Of a stretch of 64,000 nt of DNA, positions 45,931-54,210 are shown piece after piece (positions within the stretch are counted from its first letter, which is position 1; every line of letters begins with the position of its first letter). A program made the translations under genes and the position numbers. The notes under the pieces are model-generated. The model was given only the letters and a program-made list of their open reading frames with translations. It did no database searches and was not told where the DNA came from. The stretch is from Tricholoma matsutake (Eukaryota; Basidiomycota; Agaricomycetes; Agaricales; Tricholomataceae), in assembly GCA_026075535.2 (NCBI GenBank), contig AP026538.1, positions 18,112,337-18,176,336 of the forward strand. Direction: 5' to 3'.

Positions 45931-47832
45931 TCAAGGGGCATTAGGCTTCTGTGCTCTGTTGTGTTTGTTGGTCCTGGGGGCTTTCCCATGGCTGGGTGGG
46001 TATGGATCATCCCCCCAGTCTAGCAGATATTGCACTGGTAGGTTCTCTGCCTCTTCAGGTGTGACTGTGTTTGGGTATGACCATCTGCCTGTGCTGTATC
46101 CATAGTCATGTAGAGTGGTTTGTGCTGGTCTTACTGGCCAACTGTTGTCTACAGTCCTTGTGTTAGCTCCTGTTCTGCTGTCCATTTGCATACCCGATGC
46201 ATGGTTTTGAGGCAGTGGGTGTCTACCTCTGTGTCGTCTGACTTCTTGCCAATTGTCCATGAAAGCTTGCTGATATTGTTTGTCCGTGTGATGTGGGTAT
46301 CGGGTTGGGTCTTGTCTCATTGTCTGCTGTAAAGGTGCTCTGTTCAAGGTATTATCGTTTAGTAGCCTCCATGTGCTTGGGTCTTGTGTAGGGAAATACT
46401 TATACTTATTTTCTGGCATGCGCGCTAAGGCTTTTTCCTTTTCAGTCTTGAAATGGTGGCAGTTGCGGTCCACAGCTCCATGTCCCTTCACTACCTCTCC
46501 TGTACAGTTTGCGCATGAGAAGTGGGCCATGTCCGTGACTGTGCATTGGTTTGTGTGGTGTTTTTCGGCGCATCACACGCATGTGTTGCCTTCCGCTTTG
46601 CAGTCTGGGGCATAGTGTCCAAACTTCTGGCATTTGAGGCATCTCCTTGGTTCTGCCAGTGTTTTTTGTACTGTTATGTGTTTCCCTTCAATGTACATGC
46701 CTTCTGAATTGCTTGGTTCACATCTTTTCGACTCCTGAAGCCGATGGTGATGTGAGCTACCCTTTGGTTTGATGATCGTAGTTGTGGCAGTTTGATATAC
46801 TTTGAGAATCCTATTGTGCCATCTGTGAGCTGATTAACATCTTCCAGGTTTGCGTGGGCATAGCTTGCTCCTGCATCATAGGTGATTGGTACAAACTCGG
46901 CTATGACATAGTGTAGTTTGTCCTTTATGTTGGAGGTGCCATCGAAGTGGTCCATGAAAGCCTTTTTAACATCTGGCAGGTGTAACCAAGTCGCTGCATT
47001 CTGTGAGTTCATGCTGTATAAAATGCCTCCATTTCTTAGTTTTCTTGCTGCTATGAAGGTGGTGTTGTGTGGTTTGTCCAATCCCTTCCATCCCATGAGG
47101 TCCAAAGCTGTGTTTGCCTTCGCTACCAGGCCTTTTTCTGCTAAGTCATAGAGCGAGTTGTCAGTGGCATTTCTGTCTCTTTGAATAAGCAATTGCTTAT
47201 CCGTGGTCTCTGTCCTTGCTACTATTTCCGCTTGATCTGGGCTTGGTTGTTGTAGGATTGTTGCATATGTATTGTGTTGTTGCTCGTGGGATGTCGTGTC
47301 TGGGTTCTTGTTTGTGGTGTCTGTCATTTTTTCCATGAGTTTGTGCGTGGCCTGTGTTAGTTGGTCTGTTGATGCTTGGAAGCTGTCTGTGAATTCGTCT
47401 AGCTTGCCTGTGATTACCTTTGCGGCTCCTGTAATGTGTTCCACTGCATCATGCATGGTTTCTACACTTGCTGCGTAGCTTTCCAGTTGTTCCTCTAGCT
47501 TCTTTTTTACTATGTTGACTATGCCTTTCATTATTTGTTGTTTGTATGCCTCTTCCATCAGGAATGCCACCACTCTGATTATGTCCATCGTTGTTTTTGG
47601 TATTTTGTCACATATGCTGAGCTGTAACAATACGTGAGCTAGCATGTGAGGGTTGATGGACACACCTTGTGGGATATAATCGCTTGTCGCTAGGTATGCC
47701 ATGGCTTGTCACTTTGATTTTATGTCAGTGTTTACGCTGTCAGCATCTTCCAGTTCCTTTCATGTTTTCTTTGGTGCCATCACTGACTTTGATCTGGTAG
47801 TCTGATTTGTTGATCCTGTAGATGACGACATG
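45931..47832 (-). pseudogene. LINE ORF1: RNA-binding protein with CCHC zinc knuckles
   Basis: Starts at ATG 47832 (MSSSTGSTNQTTRSKSVMAP). TGA stops follow in PKKT-stop-KELED and IKSK-stop-QAMAY, both fitting arginine. A 342-codon open stretch (47702-46674) has a helical N-terminal domain (QQIMKGIVNIVKKKLEEQLE) and an RRM/Tad-like middle part (KANTALDLMGWKGLD, TTFIAARKLRNGGILYSMNS, TYDAGASYAHANLED). Zinc knuckles follow near 46640-46480: KCQKFGHYAPDC and HFSCANC. The tail is Gln/Pro-rich and ends with TGA 45931-45933. It would coat the element RNA. Confidence 0.8.
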
Positions 47833-48014
47833 TTGTTTAAGTAGATATAGGTGAGAGATTATGATAATGTATGAAGGCTTTGACGTTATTCAACTCCTTG
47901 TGCCTGCCTTCCTTCTGTCCTTCCCCAGTACAGATACTGTGGGAAGAAACTGAGATGATGACAGTTTGAGATCAAGGAGCGTCCCACCACTGTCAGTGCC
48001 CTGGGTGCTGCCAC

Positions 48015-49260
48015 CACTGTCAAGACCACTACAGCTGACACCACTGCTGCTACAGGTACTTCAGCTGATGTGGGTAAGTGTGACTAATTGTCAATTTTTA
48101 ATCCATATCATACCTTTAACTGTATTAGATATTATAATGACTGATGACAGTAATAATGTAGTTGGTGATCATCAATCAGCAAATGGTAGGTATTATTCAT
48201 TTTATGATAACTGGTTTATTTAAGATAGATCAGATGTTTTCATGGTGAGCCCACCTCAGAACCCACCTCAGCCCTCCTGGTCAACATGGAGCATCTCGTA
48301 CCACAGGTGGTATCCTACATGGTCATGCACTTGGCAATGTGTTTAACTTTGGTGACCACATGGATGTTGATGACCAGCAGGGAAAAGTTGTAGGCAAGGT
48401 CCATGTTTATATGATGCATGGTAATCCCAATGACTCCAAGCCTTATATGGTGCTCAAGCATGAAGTCACCAACTGTCTCACACACATCCTCACCAAGCTT
48501 GGAGACTCATACTCACCTGTCAAAAGTATGTTGTTTTGATTTTGAATTTAAATTGGTCTTAAGACCAAGTCTAGAGGAAAATCAGCATGTAATTGTATGT
48601 GAGGATGACCTTTGGAAAGTCTGAGGTCAATATGAGTCTGTGATTGAAGAAGATGGAGAGGTTGATTGGGTGGTTTTAAACCACCAATTTACCTTGAAGC
48701 TTCTCATTATAAGTTTTAAATCCTCTTATAGGAATTTATTTTGTGAGTCTCTACTTTTAGGTGGCTGATCAGACACCCAGCTTGCTCCAACTCCAACTTC
48801 AGATTCACTCTTGCCAGCCTCTTCCTTGACCTCTATTCTGCCTTTTAAACAGCAACTCATCACTCTTCTTGGCATACCAGGTTCATTGACTGGTACAGGT
48901 GGTGTCTCCCTTCAACTTGCATATCAAGATTACAAGGCTTTTCTTACTGCATTCCAAACTTGTGAAATGGTGAAAGTGAACACCTGGATGATCACATGAC
49001 CAACAAAAACCAATTTTATTGAATTATTTGAACCAAAGTCATTTTTCCTTTCTTACTACAAGCATTATTTTCCCAAAGTGGCTTAATATGATGAGATGGT
49101 ATCATGGTTGAGTGAGAATAAGGATCGAATCTGTGATGTTGATTTGTGGGGGATAAAGAAGGAAGCTTATACTTTTATGGACTTAGCAGTGTGGTTGCAG
49201 AATGGAGGAAACTTGGAGGTTGAAAGTGATAAGAATGCACTGGGGAGTGGTCATTGTCAA
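48015..49260 (+). pseudogene. Decayed hypothetical gene, possibly with introns
   Basis: Separate open pieces read GNVFNFGDHMDVDDQQGKVV, GKVHVYMMHGNPNDSKPYMV, LKHEVTNCLTHILTKLGDSY (48339-48539), LPFKQQLITLLGIPGSLTGT, LQLAYQDYKAFLTAFQTCEM (48811-48999), then YYKHYFPKVA, YDEMVSWLSENKDRICDVDL and AYTFMDLAVWLQNGGNLEVE (to about 49230). Codon phase and composition suggest exons of one plus-strand gene. The last part (EMVSWL, DVDLWG, YTFMDLAVWL) resembles unnamed Agaricomycete proteins I cannot place with confidence. Function unknown. Confidence 0.45.
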
Positions 49261-50394
49261 TGTTGAAGTCATTCCCATTGGAAGTTGGGGCTGGAGAGAT
49301 GTTGGGGTCCAGCATATTGAAATCAGATACAGTAGAAATGGACAATGGTGAGGATAACACAGAGGCATCAATGGCATTAGGATCTATACAGTGATGGTCA
49401 GAGCTGTTACAGAGTCCATGACTAGGGGTGGTGCCAAAATACATCTGTGGGCCAGTATGCCAGCGCCAGCAATGCTGATGCCATGATGAAATATTTGAGG
49501 TTGAATTGGAGGAGCCTGCCTGACAGATGTGGCTGTGGGCAATGGAGGAGAGGCATGGGTGGAAGGATGGGTGGATGATTGCCTCCAAGTCTGAATATTG
49601 GATGAACCATATGTATAGCACAGTAAACAAGGGGTGGCACCAGAATGAGGTACCATTTCAATGTCCTCAGCAACCAATGCATGGTGTGACAAAACTAGTG
49701 TTATTTCTGCATTAGTAGGGGGGGAGCTGGGGTATGTGGTGATAATCACCAGGGAATCATCACTGTCAAAGTTCTCAATACTAAAAGCAGGGAATGTAGT
49801 TGAACAGCTAGTGGTAGCACTGGGCCCAGCCGCTGATGAGTCGTCAAAGTCAAAGATGGATATCATTGAAATCTCCAAGATGAATAGGCCGGACATGCAA
49901 TGTAGTAGAATGGCCAGTGCAAGTATCAGGCCCAGTGGCCAATGAGTCCTCACAGTCAGACAAAGTGAATGGAGTGGGCAGGGGGGTTACTGGCCCAGGC
50001 ACATCATTGAAGTGCACAATATTGAGAGGGAATGTAGTTGAATGGCTGGCACTAGCCCCAGGGCCAGCCACCAAGGAGTCTTCAAAGTCAGAGACACTAA
50101 ACACAAATGGAGTGGGCAAGAGGTTACTGGCCCAGGCGCATCATCAAAGCCCACAACATTGAGAGGCAATGTAGTTGAATAGCTGGCACTAGCCCCAGGG
50201 CTGGCCACCAATGAGTCTTCAAAGTCAGAGACATTAAATGCAAGGGGGTCTGTGTGAAATGAGGTCACCGGCACAGGGATATCATTGAAATCTGCAATGT
50301 GAAAAGGCCAGACATCCAATGTAGTAGAACAGCCAGTGTGAGTATCAGGCCTGGCAGCCAATGAGTCCTCAAAGTCAGACAAAGTGAATGGAGT
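49175..50394 (-). pseudogene. Repeat protein gene, main part (46-residue repeats)
   Basis: On the minus strand a tandem array of about 138-149 bases encodes repeats of the form SDFEDSLVAGPGASASHSTT, then PLNIVHFNDVPGPVTP and TPF. Five or six copies are visible (starting near 50380, 50255, 50100, 49970, 49850). A Ser/Thr/Pro-rich C-terminal part follows (SDDSLVIITTYPSSPPTNAE; ISTVSDFNMLDPNISPAP). The phase shifts between copies by small indels. Element C interrupts the array at 50402 and it resumes at 52344. No family was recognised; the acidic Ser/Thr-rich repeats could be surface or disordered regions. Confidence 0.5.
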
Positions 50395-50401
50395 GGGCAG
50401 G
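49798..50401. repeat. Tandem repeat array (about 140-base unit), left part
   Basis: Each unit holds GTAGTTGAATGGCTGGCACT, then AGCCCCAGGGCCAGCCACCA and GAGTCTTCAAAGTCAGAGAC, and ends near GAATGGAGTGGGCAGGGGGG. Starts are near 49798, 49899, 50034, 50172 and 50321. The last unit is cut by element C at TGGGCAGG and continues at 52336. Confidence 0.8.
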
Positions 50402-50644
50402 CAGTACTTTACACTCTGCCACAGATTCCTATCGGACTCCTAGGAGTCCGAGTTTTCCAATAGGAATCTGAGTTGTCCAACAGGAGTCTGATCAGAATCT
50501 GATCGGAATGTATCTTTATAACCATGTACTTTTGTTTCCAAGATATTCCTAGTAAATTCCAGGTAAATTCCTAGGCAATTCCAATGTGGAGTCGGAATAC
50601 CACATTTCAGAAGACTTAACTTGGCAAGTGCTTACAAAATAAAT

Positions 50645-50730
50645 GGGTAGAGCAGGGATTGAACCATGGACCTTGGAATATAAATCACATGACAACCAAA
50701 CAAGTGCTTAACCAGTTGAGCCACAGGAGA
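50645..50730 (-). other. tRNA-like sequence, left side of element C
   Basis: The minus strand reads TGTGGCTCAACTGGTTAAGC (D-arm/A-box), then about 45 bases later GTCCATGGTTCAATCCCTGC (T-arm/B-box). It lies 243 bases inside the element, the same distance as in element B, and would be transcribed outward. Confidence 0.6.
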
Positions 50731-51034
50731 ATGAGTAAATTTATAATATAATGTCCATTTAAAGCACTTAGGGATAGTTCACTATTGAAAAAAAAAACCC
50801 CCCATGCAAATGCATGGGGACAATTGATTATACTATTTAATTATACAATTTAAAACTAAATCCCCCCCCCCCCCCACAAAATGTGGGGGAGGGGGTGGTG
50901 GTGTGTTGTGTCATGTTGCTGCTGTCTCATTTTCACCCCTTCCCCTCCCTCCCCCCTCGTCTCCCCTCCCTCTCATCTCCATTGTGTCTCGCCTCCATCA
51001 TTGTTGTCATCATCCCTCCACCCGCACCCCATAT

Positions 51035-51442
51035 CCACCCTGTGAGCAGTTGCTCACAGTGGTGGTGTGGGGTGCTGGTTTGGGGTTTGTCATCCCGTTG
51101 TTGCCCTATCCCCCCATCGTCCTGCCATTTCCACCCCTCCCCATCGTCTCCCCTCCCCATCATTGTTCCATGCACCATCCACCCCACAAGCAGTTGCTCA
51201 TGAGGCTGGAGGTGTGTTGTGCATTGTCTGTCATCTGTGGGGTTGTTGTCATCATCACTGTCATCCCCATGCTCTCACACCCTGTATTCACCCCGCAAGC
51301 AGTGGCTCACAGTGGTGGTGGGGGGTGCTGGTTGTTGTTGGTGTCGTGGGGGTCTCCTGTTCATTGTTCCCCTGTCATTGTCTCTCCTCCCCCGTCACTC
51401 CACCCACCAACCACCCCATGAGCAGTTGTTTGTGAGGCTGGG
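51035..51442. repeat. Four palindromic modules in element C
   Basis: Modules at 51035-51067 (CCACCCTGTGAGCAGTTGCT + CACAG), 51179-51210, 51289-51320 and 51411-51442, spaced about 110-145 bases apart in C/T-rich DNA. Each has a 5-7-base stem around an AGCAGTKGCT-like centre. In the plus frame they give the peptide PPCEQLL / PHKQLL / PRKQWL / PHEQLF. Confidence 0.75.
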
Positions 51443-51645
51443 CATGGGTGGTGTGCTGTTGTGACATGGCAGCATTGGCATGGTCTCACGTCCATCCCTT
51501 GTTACAAAAACCTGGAAAACAAAAGAAGAAAAAAACTTACTGTGGGCCCAAATGATGCAATCATGTTGTTTGGGCCTGGATGATGTGGCACCATTGGGTG
51601 CACATCGTTAGGTGTCATTGACCATTGTTACCAGTAGATTAGAAC

Positions 51646-51707
51646 CTTAAAAAGAAGAAATACAGTTAGTCAGATTACAAAAAAAGAAATAAAACAAAAA
51701 AACTTAC
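51646..51707 (-). other. Intron-like spacer in element C
   Basis: On the minus strand it starts GTAAGTTTTTTTG, has CTGACTAACTG as branch site and ends CTTTTTAAG (62 bases). It directly follows the hairpin at 51712-51742. A second, shortened one (51540-51512, 29 bases) follows the hairpin at 51544-51576 and is too short to splice. Confidence 0.5.
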
Positions 51708-51975
51708 TATTGGCCCAAACGATGATTAATGTCATTTGGGCTGCATTGTGTGTCAGGTGGCTTGTTTGCAGAGGTGGTGGTCATCATGGGAGTGTAGGGT
51801 GATGTGGTTGGGGTTGTGGGAAGAGGGGGGAAGGAGGGGAGGGAGGGGAGGCCATGGTCACCATTGATGATGGTGGTGGGAGGTGATGAGCTGGCAAGGT
51901 GTGGTGACATGGCTATGTGCTTTGTCATCACACCCATGGGAACAGTATGTAGTGCAGTAAGAGCACTTACTTGCA

Positions 51976-52060
51976 ATGGTTGCTTAGTGTAGTGGTCTTC
52001 TTGTCACTGTACTATTATGTAATCATCTTGGGGGTCCAGGGTTCAATTCTGCTGTGTGGG
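51976..52060 (+). other. tRNA-like sequence, right side of element C
   Basis: Reads GGTTGCTTAGTGTAGTGGTC (A-box) and, about 45 bases later, GGTCCAGGGTTCAATTCTGC (B-box). It lies 275 bases inside the right end and points outward, mirroring the left-side copy although the two sequences differ. Confidence 0.6.
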
Positions 52061-52343
52061 TCTACTTTTTCTACTATTAATTATTAAGCAAGGCTGCTAT
52101 CATTCCTATCAGAATCCTATGTTGTCCAATGTCTCTGCATAACCTTGGAATATTTCTATGTATTCCTATGGTTGGAAATTCCTAGGAAATTCTGATGGTC
52201 TGATCAGATTCTGATCAGACTGCATCAGACTGGACTAGGACTGAACCTGCCATTTCATGTCAATTTGGCTGGTAAAAATGACATCAGAATATGGTCAGAT
52301 TCTGATAGGAATACGTGGGGGAGTGTAAAGACCTCTGGGCAGG

Positions 52344-52500
52344 GGGGTTACCAGTCCACAACATTGAGAGGCAATGGAGTAGAATGGCTGGCACTAGCAT
52401 TGGCACCAGCAGCAGATGGGCCTTCAGACACAGTAGCAGCAGTGGGGGTGTTGTTGTCCTGTCATGGCATCAGCTATCCAGCATTGGCACCTGTCATGAT
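52344..52500 (-). pseudogene. Repeat protein gene, part beyond element C
   Basis: GGGGTTACCAGTCCACAACA, then TTGAGAGGCAATGGAGTAGA and ATGGCTGGCACTAGCATTGG continue the 140-base repeat array cut at 50401. It ends near 52500, where a spacer-like sequence starts. Confidence 0.5.
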
Positions 52501-52514
52501 CAGTAGTTTACAGC

Positions 52515-53940
52515 CTAAAAAACAAAAAAGAAGTTAGTTAGGTTATAAAAAAAATGAATTGAGAAGAAATAATAACTTAGGGGTTCATTAGGGCTTCATC
52601 CTCCCCATCACCCACTGCAGCTTCCTTGTCTCTCATCCCCATCATCCCCATCATCCTCATCCATTGGCACACACCCTGGCAGTGGCAGCAGTGGTGCCCT
52701 GCCCTCTGCTCCTGGCTGTTTTCCCAGGCTTCATTTTCCTCTGCTGTTTGTCATTCATCTCACTTTGTACATTGTCACCATCTGGTCCCTGCCCTGGTCC
52801 TGGTTGTCCCAGTAGTCATCATGCTTATGGTCCTCATCGCCTTTGTGGTCCTTGTCATTCTAGTCCACAGTCCACCCTGTGAGCAGGGGCTCACAGCTGT
52901 GCTAAATTGTAGATGGCAGGCCATGGTAGCCATCCCCTCCCTCTCCCTGTTGTTCCCCATTTCCATCCTTCAAGCAGTCACCCTCAGTGGTGGTCAGGGG
53001 TGCTATGGTGTTGGGTAGTGGCCATGTGGTCCCCCTCATCATTGCCTTGCCTGTACCTGCCATTGAGTCATCCTTCATTGGTGTTGGGTCATCGAGGCAT
53101 TGGTCCTCATCTTTGTTGTTGGCCTGGTTGTCCTCATCATTGTCCTCCCCATCATTATTGCCATATTCATCTGCAGTCTCCATTTCTACCTCCATCTTGC
53201 TTGAAGGCAGCATGGTCATCATTGTTGCCCCCTGGTCTTCCTCATCCTCTTTCTCATCATCCTGGCACCTACTTGTAAAGTCAGGAGCCATTTGCACCCA
53301 CCATCAACCCTGCAAGCAGTGGCTCACAGTGGCAGCAGTGGATGCTGGGTTGTCCTCTTGTCATGGTCCTGCTATCCACCCTGTGAGGTCGTTGTGTCAT
53401 TGTGAGATAAAACCTGTAGATAATGAAAGTAAAAGTTAGTTGAATGAATAAAAACAAGTAAAGAACATAAGAAAAACCTACCTGGGGCCCAAATGGCAAT
53501 ACACATCATTTGGGCCTGTCCCTCACCCATCCCTGTGTTCATTTGTTTGGTGGTGGTGGTGGCCCCTCATCATCATCACTTTCTGTCATTTTCCATGGCA
53601 TTGTGTCATCAGGGCATTGGGCTGACCCTTGTCCTCATACCTGTCCTCTTTGCTGGTGGTCATCATCATTTTGTTCACTGTCTCTGTAGTGCCTATGGCA
53701 GGGTGAGTCAGGGTGGGCAGAGATGGGGATATGGGGCATACCTGGCAGGTATCCCATTTCTTGGGTCTCCTGTGCCTTCTGTGGTCTCCTACACCCAAAT
53801 GAAACTCTCACATCCCATTTGGATGGGGAGGAGGGTGGTCTTGTGTTAGGCAGTTGTTGTCAAGCTGAAAACGCTGTAATCTAGAAAAAATAACACTTTG
53901 TTAATTTAGTAGAAGAGAAAGAAACAAAAAACTTACCTGT
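52515..53940 (-). repeat. Hairpin/intron-like module array outside element C
   Basis: Minus-strand intron-like spacers: 53936-53881 (GTAAGT...TACTAAATTAAC...CTAG), 53481-53414 (GTAGGT...CAACTAAC...CTACAG, preceded by hairpin 53485-53516) and 52579-52515 (donor degenerate, CCTAACTAAC branch site, TTTTTTAG). Palindromic modules: 52871-52900, 52964-52993 (degenerate) and 53306-53332. Between them the DNA encodes acidic or His/Pro-rich low-complexity frames. The orientation agrees with the Tnp2 gene upstream and the repeat gene downstream, so all may belong to one large decayed element. Confidence 0.5.
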
Positions 53941-54210
53941 AATTTTGTTCTCTACTGTTGTGCCAGTGATAACATTGTTGATCGCAGTTGCATTCCCACA
54001 GTCTCAATCACAACAAGTAAAATTATGATAACCAGAGCTGGGCCCAACTTGGTGAAAACCTGCACCTGTGCTCAAATAATAGGAAACTACTATGACAAAG
54101 TAAAGAAAATTCAACTGACATGTTTACCAACAGCAAGATATATTAAGTTGAGTGGATACAAATGTACAATTAAATACTGTCCCTAAGCATCCACTCCTGC
54201 TCCTTTGTTC

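Larger units (their letters stand above)
41693..47984 (-). mobile_element. Full-length Tad-like LINE (6.3 kb) with 12-bp target duplication
   Basis: The direct repeats CACCACTGTCAG at 41681-41692 and 47985-47996 flank an element with a 13-base T-run at its left end (41693-41705), which is the 3' poly(A) on the minus strand. It has two ORFs: a zinc-knuckle protein, and an endonuclease-RT-RNase H protein. RNase H after RT and two ORFs are typical of fungal Tad/I-group LINEs. The 5' leader (47984-47833) is included, so it is a complete copy that later decayed by TGA stops. Confidence 0.92.
34607..48014 (+). mobile_element. Ty3/Gypsy retrotransposon copy 2, split by four later insertions
   Basis: Same family as copy 1 (3113-6207), starting TGTAAGGGGACTAGAGGGTG. 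The element-derived segments are 34607-36597, 36956 to about 37449, about 38879-40686, 41511-41692 and 47997 to about 48014. Between them sit a fold-back MITE, element F, a solo LTR and a LINE. The order gag, protease, RT, RNase H, integrase is intact but the integrase stops in its core (HAHFIPTHTTVS, then SALGAA after the LINE). About 85 bases of RT are deleted near 39227. Confidence 0.85.
50402..52335. mobile_element. Element C: 1.93-kb TIR element with 8-bp target duplication TGGGCAGG
   Basis: The left end CAGTACTTTACACTCTGCCA and the right end, read inward GAGGTCTTTACACTCCCCCA, match the family. TGGGCAGG flanks it at 50394-50401 and 52336-52343. Removal rejoins the tandem-repeat unit (GAATGGAGTGGGCAGG + GGGGTTACC), so the borders are exact. 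Both ends carry a tRNA-like sequence in inverted orientation. The core has four palindromic modules (51035-51442) and two GGCCC hairpins with spacers (51544-51576, 51712-51742) in reverse orientation. No transposase. Confidence 0.9.

Noticed and set aside
51512..51540. A 29-base intron after the hairpin at 51544
   Set aside because: Too short to be spliced; probably a shortened spacer.
50645..52060. Functional tRNA genes
   Set aside because: A- and B-box matches are good but acceptor and anticodon stems do not pair well; kept as tRNA-like sequences.
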